Part shown: positions 26,601-34,476 of the stretch, piece by piece
Layout: each line of letters opens with the position of its first letter
How positions within the stretch are numbered: position 1 is the stretch's first letter
Virus record (IMG/VR): IMGVR_UViG_3300043787_000046
Span: 1-64,000 of that record
Reading direction: 5' to 3' (one strand)
Length of the DNA: 64,000 bases
From: a virus
Notes under the pieces: model-generated
Told to the model about the DNA's origin: nothing
Databases searched by the model: none
The model's input: the letters and a program-made list of their open reading frames with translations, nothing else
Translations under genes and position numbers: made by a program

Positions 26601-27811
26601 TGGCGCACGGCGGCGTCGTGCCCGGCTGGTCGCCGGGGAGGGACAATCACCTGGCGGCGGTGAGCGGCGGTGAGGGGATCCTGACCCCGCAGGCGACCCG
26701 GGCGGTCGGCGGGAAGCCCACGATCGACGCGCTCAACAAGGCGTACCCGCCGTCATCGGCGGCACCGGGCGGTCACGACGCGGTGGCGAAGATGGCGGTG
26801 AAGCTGCCGCTGAAAGAACTGCGCAAGCACACCGTCGAGCGTCCTGCCGAGCACGTGGCGACGGCGGGGATGTTCGCCGGTGGCGGCCTTGTCCCGGGCT
26901 GGCTGTCGCACGCTGCCAGCGACGCCGGGCATGCGGTCTCCGGCGCAATCGGCGGGGCGCTCGACATCGCGAAGATGGTCGCGGCCATCGCGACGGGCAA
27001 CACGGCGGCGTTCACGAACGCGGCTGCGAAGATGATCGGCACCGGCGCCGCCGGTGATCTGGGCAAGATCATGACCGGCATCCCGAAGGCGCTGATCACC
27101 GATCTGGCGCGGAAGCTGTCCGGGTCGGTGTCCGGCGGAGGCGGGAGCCTGCCGGGCGGCAGCAGCGGGGCGACCGGGAGCCTGCCGGCCAACTGGAAGC
27201 CGATCGCGTCGTTCCTCGCCTCCCACGGTGCGACAAAGTACGCAGCGGCGGGCATAACAGGAAATATCGACGCCGAGTCGGGTGGCGACCCGGAGATCCT
27301 GGAGACCGGAGGCGGCGGCGGAGGCGGCCTGATCCAGTGGACGCCCTACCCGCCCGGCTACATCACCGGCAATGCGCAGGCGGACCTGATGACGCAGCTC
27401 AACGCGATCCTGTCGTGGGGCGGCGGCCTCGGGATCGTCAACCGGGCCACGTCGCCGAGCAACGCGGCGCTGCTGTACCAGGACTACTACGAGAAGCCCG
27501 CGAACCTGTCCGCGTCACTGCCGCAGCGGATGTCCTCGGCCAACGCCGTCTACCACGCGATGGGCTGGGGCTCGTTCGACAGCGGAGGGTGGATGACGGG
27601 ACCGCCGAACCTCACCGGGCAACCGGAAGCGGTCCTGACCCCGGACCAGTCGGTCGCGTTCCTCAGGCTCGTGCAGCAGATGACCTCGGGGCAGTCCGGC
27701 GGCGGGACCCGGCCGCCAGTGACGGTGAACTTCGTGGGCACGCAGCTGCCGAACGCGGAGCAGATGGCGGAGATCGAGCGGCGCCTGGCCATGGCAGTCG
27801 GCGGGGCGTAA
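23618..27811 (+). CDS. Tape measure protein with tail lysozyme domain
   Basis: About 1,397 residues from the first sense codon after an in-frame TAA. The only strong ribosome site (GGAGGGAGGTG) precedes an ATG at 23585 in this same frame, but TAA at 23612 interrupts after nine codons. An ATT at 23618 or recoding must be considered. Residues about 20-140 contain acidic tandem repeats, about 245-500 a long coiled coil, and about 510-790 hydrophobic helices. Residues about 1190-1330 (ITGNIDAESGG, GLIQWTP) form a phage tail lysozyme-like domain for local wall digestion. Length sets the tail length. Confidence 0.9.
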   Translation: MASAYVTVSPDLDGFAEELEAKVQEATEGVEGKVKITVTADTEEAKDGLDEVREKKDDLDGSKAEIKVTADADEAKADLDDVKASRNELDGSDASLKVAADADEAKADLDDVKASRDDLDGSHAEVEIGADDASAKGAIDDLKMQLAILRLQKQGITIDADATPAEMKIAALQAQIKALQDEEDESGGGFSVPDFPGGMIGGIATGLAALSPGFAGAATGLGLLGGTGYLAFSGIAKALEASHEASQNVGMTSQQLAAQQFSDSVQVQQAQQGVAQASEQSAQDQITSAQSIEQAQMNLASTERNAAAAQVQAIQAVGQAQQQVQQSTYNLGEAQYTLGQAYVSAREAIVQENDALADAKLNVKSASLAVQQAEYNELLVNQNAYSTDLDREQAALAVAQAKQQVTDATASESDAQTSANLANSQGVDGSQVVIQAKQALLAAQDSLTDSLQSYKDAQVNVTNVELNNAEQVKQAQMQVASAQEQAAYQQKMDAQSVAIAQQNVTNTIKEQQLQWASMMSTANSSANQFALDMSKLTPAGRAFVNVFLGLEPAFRTLESIAQNTVLPGMTIWLQGIKSLLPSIESGVGRMGAAISGAFGAFGKQMQTPAFAKVLDGLISNGIRFTDIVLPAFAGFIRELAVVGSKKGAVDGLANLLAGLADGLTGLEKGLAPFTSSLSSVFSTLGSALAAIGGPLGQVIGALASALAPALSALLPGFRALTGALGQGLAAALVGVGPLLGVLGQAVSKIAVALAPVLPQLGQMIAQLATALVPVLQSLMPLITGFADILAAGLRANLRLTSAELGFILPPLARLVTGTGKVIDVIGRAVAALLGLSTGGLAPVAKAFGEFTSGALDELSTDFGTGFRQIGDVADWLWHDVLDPVWQGISAGAQRLYSSGIAPVIQDIKTDIAGLENAALWMWHNVFDPVWQGIESGARTFVSGFGTVWGKLESVFKTPVNFLISTVYDDGIAKLWDSVVKAIGLGSLKLPVIPALAHGGVVPGWSPGRDNHLAAVSGGEGILTPQATRAVGGKPTIDALNKAYPPSSAAPGGHDAVAKMAVKLPLKELRKHTVERPAEHVATAGMFAGGGLVPGWLSHAASDAGHAVSGAIGGALDIAKMVAAIATGNTAAFTNAAAKMIGTGAAGDLGKIMTGIPKALITDLARKLSGSVSGGGGSLPGGSSGATGSLPANWKPIASFLASHGATKYAAAGITGNIDAESGGDPEILETGGGGGGGLIQWTPYPPGYITGNAQADLMTQLNAILSWGGGLGIVNRATSPSNAALLYQDYYEKPANLSASLPQRMSSANAVYHAMGWGSFDSGGWMTGPPNLTGQPEAVLTPDQSVAFLRLVQQMTSGQSGGGTRPPVTVNFVGTQLPNAEQMAEIERRLAMAVGGA
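23824..23964 (+). repeat. 90-bp tandem repeat inside the tape measure gene
   Basis: A 51-bp stretch beginning CGCCGACGCCGATGAGGCC is identical at 23824-23874 and 23914-23964. It encodes ADADEAKADLDDVKAS twice with a 30-residue period. A third diverged copy lies just upstream. Such repeats can change tail length by unequal recombination. Confidence 0.8.
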
Positions 27812-27850
27812 AGAGCACGGTCTTGACTTCAACCCGAAGAAGGGCGCGAT

Positions 27851-28045
27851 ATGGCAGAGGCGCAGGCACCGGGAATCCCCGTCTACATGCGGGTCGGAGA
27901 CGGCCCGGAGGTCCACGTCGGGACGATCACCCCGGAACTGTCACGCGACGACGAGGGGACGGCGACGCTGCTCGCGACCGTCCCGTCACTGGCCACGGTT
28001 CTGCGCGCAACTGCCGACGCGATGGATGAGGCGGAGGGCAGTTAG
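27851..28045 (+). CDS. 64-residue tail-region protein
   Basis: A small protein (PVYMRVGDGPEVHVGTIT...) with a GGGCG site before the ATG, between tape measure and tail tip genes. Beta then helical pattern, acidic. Unknown function. Confidence 0.55.
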   Translation: MAEAQAPGIPVYMRVGDGPEVHVGTITPELSRDDEGTATLLATVPSLATVLRATADAMDEAEGS

Positions 28046-28174
28046 GCGGCGGCGCCCCGGCATGCCAAGCCGGCCGGCTGCTCTGCAACCTCTGTTGCGG
28101 GCGCGGTTTCCCCTCGCGGTTCCGTTCTCCGCCGCCTGCGCCGCCGCGATCCTGAGCGTACAGGGGGGTGAGCC

Positions 28175-29380
28175 GTGAACGCGACCATCCCGCCCGACAC
28201 GCGCCAGACGGGGCAGGGCAATCCCGCCGCTGACATGGATGACGTGGCGGATGTCCTGGCCCGCGTCACGAACTCACCACCCGGAAGCGCGCTGCCGCCC
28301 GGCTACTTCATGCGGCGGGACGCCGGGGACGGTGCCCAGCGGATCGTCGTCCCCCTCTACGAGTACCCGACGTACTACCTGGCCTCCGGCGACTACCAGA
28401 CGATCCAGGCCGCCGGCCCGGTCGCGTCCATTGTCATCCTCAACGCCGACAGCGGGCCCGGCACCTACACCGATGACTGGACCGCGCAGATCAGCGAGCT
28501 GCACGCGGCCGGGATCTATGCGCTGGGCTACGTGCCCACCGGCTACGGGGACGACGTCCTCGCGACCGTCGAGAGCATGGTCGACACGTGGTACTCGTAC
28601 TACCCGGCGCTCGACGGCATCTTCTACGACGAGGGCGCCTACCTGATCGCGAGCCAGCCGTACTACCTGTCGCTTTACAACTACGTGAAGGCCAAGAACA
28701 CCGGCGAATGCATCGTCCTCCTCAACTGCGGAGACATCCCGGACCAGTCATACATGAGCACGTGCGACATCCTGTGCACCTGCGAGGAGACGTACACGTA
28801 CTACACGACGGAGTACGCCGCGTCGCAGCCGGACTGGCTGCCCTATTACGCGGCGTCGCGGTACTTCCATATTATCGAGGAAGTCGCGACGCTGGCGCAG
28901 CTCGGCGAGGTCCTGGCGCTCAGCAGGACGTTCCGGGCCGGCTACGTGTACGTGATCGACAGCCTGGGCGGCTACACGACGCTGGCGGGCAACGCCACGT
29001 CCAACCCGCTGTTCTGGTCCCATCAGGTCGCCTGGTGCCGGAGCGGGTTCGCTCCCGGTCCCGCCGCGACGGCGACGCTCACGACGGGCGCCGCGATCAC
29101 CTGGAACTACCAGTACGACTCGTACCCGCTGACCGCCGCGGGGGCCGTGACCGGGCTGATCCTGTCCGCCCCGTCGCTGACGGCCGCGCCGCCCGCGCTG
29201 ACCGCCCCGGTGGCGGCGTCCATCCGGGTCACCCTGATCAACACGAGCGCGTACAGCATGACGTTCGCCGCCGCGGGGACCAGCAACGTGGCGGACGGGA
29301 CGAGCGACGTGATCGCGGCCGGGACCGCGGTCACCTACATCTGGGAGCCTGCCGCGAGCCTGTGGTACCGGGTGGCGTGA
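28175..29380 (+). CDS. Tail protein with spherulin-4-like glycoside hydrolase domain
   Basis: 401 residues, GTG start after GGGGGTGAG. Residues about 60-290 have the pattern of the spherulation-specific family 4 (TIM-barrel, GH135-like): VPLYEYP, SIVILNADSGPG, GIYALGYVPTGYG, then DGIFYDEG with a likely catalytic Asp/Glu pair, and later CEETYTYY. The last 100 residues are a beta-sandwich. Located among tail tip genes, it may cut an exopolysaccharide such as a galactosaminoglycan; the substrate is inference. Upstream, 28046-28174 shows no convincing gene. Confidence 0.68.
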   Translation: MNATIPPDTRQTGQGNPAADMDDVADVLARVTNSPPGSALPPGYFMRRDAGDGAQRIVVPLYEYPTYYLASGDYQTIQAAGPVASIVILNADSGPGTYTDDWTAQISELHAAGIYALGYVPTGYGDDVLATVESMVDTWYSYYPALDGIFYDEGAYLIASQPYYLSLYNYVKAKNTGECIVLLNCGDIPDQSYMSTCDILCTCEETYTYYTTEYAASQPDWLPYYAASRYFHIIEEVATLAQLGEVLALSRTFRAGYVYVIDSLGGYTTLAGNATSNPLFWSHQVAWCRSGFAPGPAATATLTTGAAITWNYQYDSYPLTAAGAVTGLILSAPSLTAAPPALTAPVAASIRVTLINTSAYSMTFAAAGTSNVADGTSDVIAAGTAVTYIWEPAASLWYRVA

Positions 29381-29383
29381 CGC

Positions 29384-30892
29384 GTGGGCGTCTACACCCC
29401 GGAATACGGGCCGACTTATGGCGAGACGGAGACGACCGGGGTTGCCGGGCAGCCGGTCACCCTCACCGTGGACTTCTGGATCGGCGGCGTCCTCGCCGAC
29501 CCCTCCTCGGTGCAGCTGGACATCACGTACGGGTCGGAGCTGGGCTTCGCCCCCGACGTCGCGGGCCCGTTCACCTACCAGGGCGCATCGTCCGAGACCG
29601 CCGGCCAGGTGTGGCGGGTCAGCACGGGCGTCTACTCGTGCACCTGGCAGATCCCCGCCAGCGTCCCCGAGGGCAGCTACGTCGCGAACTGGAGCATCGG
29701 CTACGGCGACGGCTCATACCCGGGCAGCGAGAACTTCTGGGTCAGCGGCGGCTACGCGCCGCCGGTGCCCGCAGGGGACCTCGGGTACTGGACCGGCGGA
29801 CTGATCTATCCCGCCGCCGGGCTTGATATCGAGTTCGGGACCGTCGACAGCAACGGCATCGCGTGGCTGTGGCAGAAGATCACCGGATGGGACGGCCCTC
29901 CCGTGCAGGGCGCCGGAGTGATCCCCCGCTCCGGCGACCACGGCGCGTGGGCGTCCCCGCAGTACTATGCCGCGCGGACGCTGACGCTGACGGTCACCGC
30001 GTCGGCCCCGACGCAGGCCCTGCGGGATGTGGCACGGGCGCTGCTCCAGCAGGCCGTCCCGGTGTCGGACCTGGCGACACTCCGGTATGACGAGCCGGTC
30101 AGCAAGGTCGCCCGCGTGCGCCGGTCCGGGCAGCTCACCGAGGCGTACCCGACCTTGTGCGACGTGACGTTCACCATCGGGCTCGTCGCGCCTGACATGC
30201 GCAAGTACGCGACGGCAGGCAAGACGCTGACGATCACCCCGGTGCCGTCCGGCGGCGGCGGCGGGATGACGGTGCCGTTCACGGTCCCGTTCACCCTGGA
30301 CTCAAGCGCGCCGCCGGGGTCGGCGGTCGCGGTCAATCTCGGGAACTTCGGCTCGCCGCCGGTCGCGGTGATCACCGGCCCGGTCACCGGGCCGGCCCTG
30401 GCGAACCTCACGACCGGCGAGACCGTGTCGTGGTCGACGCTGACGCTCCCCTCGGGCAGCATCGCCGTCGTCGACTTCCTCAACCGCGAGACCTGGGTGA
30501 ATCCGTCCGCCGTGTCGACGGTGCCGGGCATGCCGTCCGGTACCGGCACCTACTGGCCGGCGGACATCAGCAGCGCATGGTGGGACCTGGAGCCGGGAAG
30601 CAACGCGATCGAGCTGGGCGGCAGCACCGGGAGCGGGTGCAGCGCCACGCTGTATTTCGCGGATGCGTGGTCCTTAGGGCACTCACGGCTTCCGGATACT
30701 GCGGATGCGCACCGCCTCAGCCGGCGGAAAGCCTCGCACCTGCTCGCGCCATTCCGCGCAGCACCGGGCGCACAGGCCGTACTCGCCTCCGTGCGACCCG
30801 GTCCAGATGTATTCCGGCGCGGCGGTGCACGTACCTGCCCGGCCAGAGCAGTGACCGCGCGACTCGTTCACGGCTTCCGTTCCTGCCGGTAG
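29384..30892 (+). CDS. Distal tail (Dit)-like protein with antisense-derived C-terminal extension
   Basis: 502 residues. After an Ig-like N-terminal domain (residues about 1-125), the region from DIEFGTVDSNGIAWLW to about residue 425 has the layout of siphovirus distal-tail hub proteins: VQGAGVIPRSGDHGAW, TLTLTVTASAPTQALRDVAR, then a galectin-like beta half. The natural end is near FADAWS at about 30671. The frame then runs 75 residues through DNA antisense to a cargo gene, giving basic low-quality sequence. Confidence 0.7.
   Translation: MGVYTPEYGPTYGETETTGVAGQPVTLTVDFWIGGVLADPSSVQLDITYGSELGFAPDVAGPFTYQGASSETAGQVWRVSTGVYSCTWQIPASVPEGSYVANWSIGYGDGSYPGSENFWVSGGYAPPVPAGDLGYWTGGLIYPAAGLDIEFGTVDSNGIAWLWQKITGWDGPPVQGAGVIPRSGDHGAWASPQYYAARTLTLTVTASAPTQALRDVARALLQQAVPVSDLATLRYDEPVSKVARVRRSGQLTEAYPTLCDVTFTIGLVAPDMRKYATAGKTLTITPVPSGGGGGMTVPFTVPFTLDSSAPPGSAVAVNLGNFGSPPVAVITGPVTGPALANLTTGETVSWSTLTLPSGSIAVVDFLNRETWVNPSAVSTVPGMPSGTGTYWPADISSAWWDLEPGSNAIELGGSTGSGCSATLYFADAWSLGHSRLPDTADAHRLSRRKASHLLAPFRAAPGAQAVLASVRPGPDVFRRGGARTCPARAVTARLVHGFRSCR
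30683..30871 (-). CDS. 62-residue Cys-rich cargo protein
   Basis: From the GTG overlapping the upstream stop (GTGA). Contains CSGRAGTC and CARCCAEW, two Cys pairs that suggest one zinc site, and a basic end (RIRSIRKP). Last gene of a three-gene leftward cassette at 30683-31564. Longer in-frame starts upstream would overlap the neighbour and read shadow sequence. Confidence 0.5.
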   Translation of the reverse strand: MNESRGHCSGRAGTCTAAPEYIWTGSHGGEYGLCARCCAEWREQVRGFPPAEAVRIRSIRKP

Positions 30893-31080
30893 TCCGGGTG
30901 GGTCGCGCCGGGATCGCCGTACCGGCTCGACAGGTAACCGGGACCGATGACCGGCTCGTGAAGCGCCCCGCACGGCACGCATTGCGCCCGGCGCGTCCAG
31001 CCGCCATCCAGTGAGACTGAGACCCAGCGCGGAGACTGGCAGCGGGGACACTTCGGCTCTCTCGCGATCAGCTCATCCAG
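30868..31080 (-). CDS. 70-residue zinc-ribbon cargo protein with probable CTG start
   Basis: This frame is open from a CTG seven bases after GGAGG and overlaps the end of the DUF6221-like gene. It encodes DELIAREPKCPRCQSPRW, then CVPCGALH, a clear C-x2-C...C-x2-C ribbon, and ends HPDYRQERKP. That ending is like the DUF6221-like tails (HPDYPQELKP). No ATG or GTG fits, so a CTG start is the best choice. Confidence 0.5.
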   Translation of the reverse strand: MDELIAREPKCPRCQSPRWVSVSLDGGWTRRAQCVPCGALHEPVIGPGYLSSRYGDPGATHPDYRQERKP

Positions 31081-31564
31081 GGCTGTCCTCCGGTGCCCAG
31101 CCGGGGCGGTAATCGGGGTGGTCGCTGAACTCGGTCCCGAGCTGGCGTGCAGTGACGCACGGCCGGCCGGCCGGCCGGACCTCTCCGCAATCGCGGTCCC
31201 AGTCGCACACCCGGCATCCGGTGGCCCCTTCTTCGTCTTCTTCGTCGCTGTCCGCCCTGACTTGCGCGTGCTCGGCGAGGATGGCGCGCTTGAGCGCGAT
31301 GTCCCGCAGCCGGTGCGCCGGGTCGCACGCGGCGATGAAGTCGGGATCCGGGATGCCTGTCGAGGGCATCCACCCGATCCCGGCGTCTCCGATCATCACG
31401 CCGTACGGGCTGCTCCTGCCGCACATGACCCACTCCCGGTGCCCCTCGTCGCGGCGGAACACCTGGTACTTCCACGGGCCGGCCGTCGCCGCCTGCGCCA
31501 GCGCCCCGGCCTCGTCGTAGCGGGCATCCAGGAACGCCGCGAAGTCTCCGTCCACGTCCACCAC
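31073..31564 (-). CDS. DUF6221-like cargo protein
   Basis: 163 residues: FAAFLDARYDEAGALAQAA at the N-terminus, GPWKYQVF, FIAACDPAHRLRDIALKRAIL, a Cys pair (CRVCDWDRDCG) and the terminal DHPDYRPGW. This is the family pattern (N-terminal helix, GPW, HDPARxLRxxxAKRxIL, DHPDYRPEW). Head of the cassette between the tail hub gene and the next tail gene. Confidence 0.72.
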   Translation of the reverse strand: MVDVDGDFAAFLDARYDEAGALAQAATAGPWKYQVFRRDEGHREWVMCGRSSPYGVMIGDAGIGWMPSTGIPDPDFIAACDPAHRLRDIALKRAILAEHAQVRADSDEEDEEGATGCRVCDWDRDCGEVRPAGRPCVTARQLGTEFSDHPDYRPGWAPEDSPG

Positions 31565-31585
31565 TCTGCCTGAAACGGGGGTCCG

Positions 31586-32638
31586 GTGGCGACTTCAGTT
31601 GTGACCAGCGAGCCGCAATGGCTCGAAGGCTGCACGTACGACGGCAACGGCGGCAACGACCTGCGCCTCAGCGGCCCCGCGGCCTACTTCTACGACGAGG
31701 GCATCGTCACCGGGTCCGTCACCGGCGTGCTCAGCGGCGTGATCGGCGGCGCGGGCCTTCAGGTGTCCGCAGGCGGCGCGATGACCGTCGCCGTGCAGCC
31801 AGGCGGGTACGTCGTCCAGAACACCGGCACCCCGGCGGCGGGCGGCTACGTGTCGAAACTCGCCCAGCAGGCGACCCTCACCGTGCAGACCGCCGACCCC
31901 GCCAACCCGCGCATCGACATCGTGGTCGCCTACGTCTCCGACGTCGGCACGTCCTCATCGTCCGGCGCGGTGGAGATCATCACCGGCACTGCCGCCGCGT
32001 CACCGTCCGCGCCGTCCGCGCCGGCGAACAGCATCACCCTCGCGCAGCTCACCATCCCGGCGGCCACCACGACGGTCACCAGCGGGATGATTACTGACGA
32101 ACGGCCGTTCACTACCGCGGCGGGCGGCGTCCTGGTGGCCCCGAAGGGCAGCGTCACCGGGTACGTCGGGCAGCTCGGCTACGACAAGCCATCAGGCAGC
32201 TTTTATCACAACACGAACACGGGCGGCAGCAAGCAGGCGCGCGTCCTGCCGTGGGCTCCGGTCCATGAGATCCTCACCACCAGCTTCGAGCTCCACACCG
32301 GTGAGTTGACGGTCCTGAGTGCGACCGTCACCACAGACGGCCTGACCGACCTGAAGATCAGCTGGCGCATCCCGCAGATCAACTGCACCAGCGCGACCAC
32401 CGTCGCGGTTCACACCGCGATCGACGGCACCGACATCGAGGTGGCGCAGCAGGGCGACCCGGCTACCCAGTGGACGTCCATGGGCGCGACCGTCTACACG
32501 TCCTCGGCCGCGGGCACCACGCCGTCCAGCGGCACCCATACGGTCACTCTCGGGGTCTCCGGGTCGACGGGAACCATCAACCAGGACGGGATCGACGTTG
32601 CCGCCTGCTACCTGCGGGTCGAACCGGTCGTGCTCTAG
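31586..32638 (+). CDS. Minor tail/upper baseplate protein
   Basis: 350 residues, GTG start after GGGGG. YFYDEGIVTGSVTGVL, VQPGGYVVQN and NPRIDIVVAYVSDVG match the structural proteins that follow Dit in actinophages, with a C-terminal jelly-roll (CYLRVEPVVL). It probably forms part of the tail tip or receptor-binding hub. Its TAG overlaps the next GTG (TAGTG). Confidence 0.62.
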   Translation: MATSVVTSEPQWLEGCTYDGNGGNDLRLSGPAAYFYDEGIVTGSVTGVLSGVIGGAGLQVSAGGAMTVAVQPGGYVVQNTGTPAAGGYVSKLAQQATLTVQTADPANPRIDIVVAYVSDVGTSSSSGAVEIITGTAAASPSAPSAPANSITLAQLTIPAATTTVTSGMITDERPFTTAAGGVLVAPKGSVTGYVGQLGYDKPSGSFYHNTNTGGSKQARVLPWAPVHEILTTSFELHTGELTVLSATVTTDGLTDLKISWRIPQINCTSATTVAVHTAIDGTDIEVAQQGDPATQWTSMGATVYTSSAAGTTPSSGTHTVTLGVSGSTGTINQDGIDVAACYLRVEPVVL

Positions 32639-33837
32639 TGGCCGACTGGAAATACGCGGCGACGGACCTGCTCTCGGGGCAGCTGCTGTGCGACGACCTG
32701 CCGCTGGACGTGCAGTCGCTGAGCGCGAACCTCAACGGCACGGGCACGCTCAACGGCAGCCTGAACCTGAACGAGCTGCCCGCGGTGAACACCCCGTACA
32801 TCACCGCGCTCACCCCCAGGCGCGCCGTCTTGTGGGCGCTCGCGGACGGGTGGCCGGTGTGGGCCGGGATCGTCTGGGACTGGCCGCAGATGTCCATGGC
32901 GCAGGGCACGCTCAGCATCAGCGCCCAGACAATGGACTCCCTCTGGTCGCACCGGCTGATCACTGACACCCTGGAATACCCGGAAACCGACCTGTTCACC
33001 ACCTTCCTGGACCTGGTCAGCTACGGGACGAGCAAGGACAGCTCCTATATCGAGACGGGCGTCTCACCCGCCCAGACCCGCGATCCTGCCTACCTGGCGA
33101 TGTTCGCCACCCAGGGGAAGGTTGCCCGGCTGGCACTGCCGTCCGGCCTCACGTCCGGGGTCCCGTGGACCGCCAGCTACACGTACTCAGACCTGACGCA
33201 GGTCTCCAGCGCGTGGAGCGACATGACGGCGAGCGGGAACCTCGAGTACGTCTTCGCCGCCGGCCTCGACACCGCCGGGGAACTGACCGTGTTCCTGCAG
33301 CTCGGGTACACCGCGCTCGGCCGCCCCCTCGCCGACTCCGGGATCGTCTTCTCCTATCCGGGCAACTGCACCGACTACGGGTGGCCTGTCACCGGGTCGC
33401 AGTCGGCCAACATGATCTTCGCCACGGCACCCCCGAACGGCAGCGAGCTGACCTGGGAAAGCACCTACCCGCACGGGGCCGACACCTCCGACCTCGCGTC
33501 ATTCCCGGTGCTCGAGTCGACGGTGAGCTGGGACGGGTCGTACGTCACGAGCCAGTCGCAGGTCAACTCGTTCGCTGACGGTCAGGTCGCCCTGATGACC
33601 GCGGGGATGACCACGCCGACCGTGAACGTCGGAGGGGCCGGGTACCCGAGGCTGCAGAACGTACAGCTCGGGGACGGCTGCCTGCTGGCGATCACGTCCC
33701 CGCTGCATCCGCCGCAGGCGGACGGGTCGCCGGGTGTCCAGCAGGAGATGCGCGTCACCGGGTGGACCGCCTACCCTCCGGGGCCGCAGCAGGCAGAGTA
33801 CGTCCAGTACAGCCTCAGCGGCGTGGTGGCGTCGTGA
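32638..33837 (+). CDS. Minor tail protein (Gp37-like/tail tip)
   Basis: 399 residues from a GTG overlapping the previous stop. LPLDVQSLSANLNGTGTL, then ALTPRRAVLWAL and WPVWAGIVWDW are characteristic of the ReqiPepy6 Gp37-like minor tail family. The middle contains the 33-bp protospacer (33036-33068) identical to the spacer inserted at 43484-43516. Ends GTGA into the next gene. Confidence 0.68.
   Translation: MADWKYAATDLLSGQLLCDDLPLDVQSLSANLNGTGTLNGSLNLNELPAVNTPYITALTPRRAVLWALADGWPVWAGIVWDWPQMSMAQGTLSISAQTMDSLWSHRLITDTLEYPETDLFTTFLDLVSYGTSKDSSYIETGVSPAQTRDPAYLAMFATQGKVARLALPSGLTSGVPWTASYTYSDLTQVSSAWSDMTASGNLEYVFAAGLDTAGELTVFLQLGYTALGRPLADSGIVFSYPGNCTDYGWPVTGSQSANMIFATAPPNGSELTWESTYPHGADTSDLASFPVLESTVSWDGSYVTSQSQVNSFADGQVALMTAGMTTPTVNVGGAGYPRLQNVQLGDGCLLAITSPLHPPQADGSPGVQQEMRVTGWTAYPPGPQQAEYVQYSLSGVVAS
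33036..33068 (+). other. Protospacer matching the inserted spacer, AAG PAM
   Basis: 33 bases identical to the reverse complement of 43484-43516. The preceding bases are A34 A35 and the first protospacer base is G36. This gives 5'-AAG, where the G becomes the first base of the spacer. That is the known rule for type I-E spacer acquisition. Confidence 0.9.
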
Positions 33838-34139
33838 CGAACTACCCGCGGCCTTTGCTGCAGCGGTTCCAGGCCACCCTGACCGCGATCCAGGCGGACG
33901 TCAGGAAGCTGAAGACGCGCACAGCGGGGATCGACAGCGGGATGCCGCTGATGATGCTCCCCGGCGTGGTCTCCGGCACGTACACGTCGGGGAACCCGCA
34001 GGTCTACGTGAACGGGTCGTCGGCCCTGAGCGGGCCGTTCCAGTACCTCGCGAGCTACACGCCGGCGGCGAATGACGCGGTGATCCTCGCACCGGTCGGG
34101 GCGCTGCAGTCGTACGTAATCATGGGCAAACTGGCCTGA
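33834..34139 (+). CDS. Short tail-tip protein with N-terminal helix
   Basis: 101 residues from a GTG overlapping the stop of the previous gene. Helix RFQATLTAIQADVRKLKTRT is followed by a small beta domain (GTYTSGNPQVYVNGS, SYVIMGKLA). This plan is common for tail fibre adaptor or collar proteins after the tail tip. Followed by an antisense pair. Confidence 0.58.
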   Translation: MTNYPRPLLQRFQATLTAIQADVRKLKTRTAGIDSGMPLMMLPGVVSGTYTSGNPQVYVNGSSALSGPFQYLASYTPAANDAVILAPVGALQSYVIMGKLA

Positions 34140-34170
34140 GACGGGGCTGCGGCCGGCGTCGCGGAAGCGG

Positions 34171-34476
34171 TCACGTCCGCTTCGGGCTGGGCGCGTCGTG
34201 CGGCACGTAAGGGAACTCGCACCCGAGGGCGTGCCGCGCGCCCTCGACGGCGCCCCGGAGCTTGGCTGCCTCGGTCAGGGCCCGGTCCCGCTCGGCCAGG
34301 GCGGTCTCAAGCTGCTCTTTCAGCTGCTCGTCGGCCTTCTTGCGGCGCACGGAGCCTATCTCCAGGATGGCGTCGGCTGACAGCCCGCAGAAGGGGCACG
34401 GGAGGTCGTCGTTGACGGCCATGAGTATGCTGCTGCTTTCGGCGTGGCAGCCGGGGCAGGTCATCTTGTCGCTCAC
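34171..34476 (-). CDS. Zinc-ribbon plus coiled-coil cargo protein
   Basis: 101 residues. CPGC and CPFC at residues about 7-31 form a zinc ribbon. A coiled coil follows (KADEQLKEQLETALAERDRA) with a short tail. The GTG overlaps the stop of the DUF6221-like gene. Such ribbon-coil proteins may bind RNA polymerase or DNA; unproven. Confidence 0.58.
   Translation of the reverse strand: MSDKMTCPGCHAESSSILMAVNDDLPCPFCGLSADAILEIGSVRRKKADEQLKEQLETALAERDRALTEAAKLRGAVEGARHALGCEFPYVPHDAPSPKRT

Noticed and set aside
24976-26646. Long leftward ORFs opposite the tape measure
   Set aside because: High GC leaves antisense frames open. They have no ribosome site, no domain and mirror the codon pattern of the real gene.
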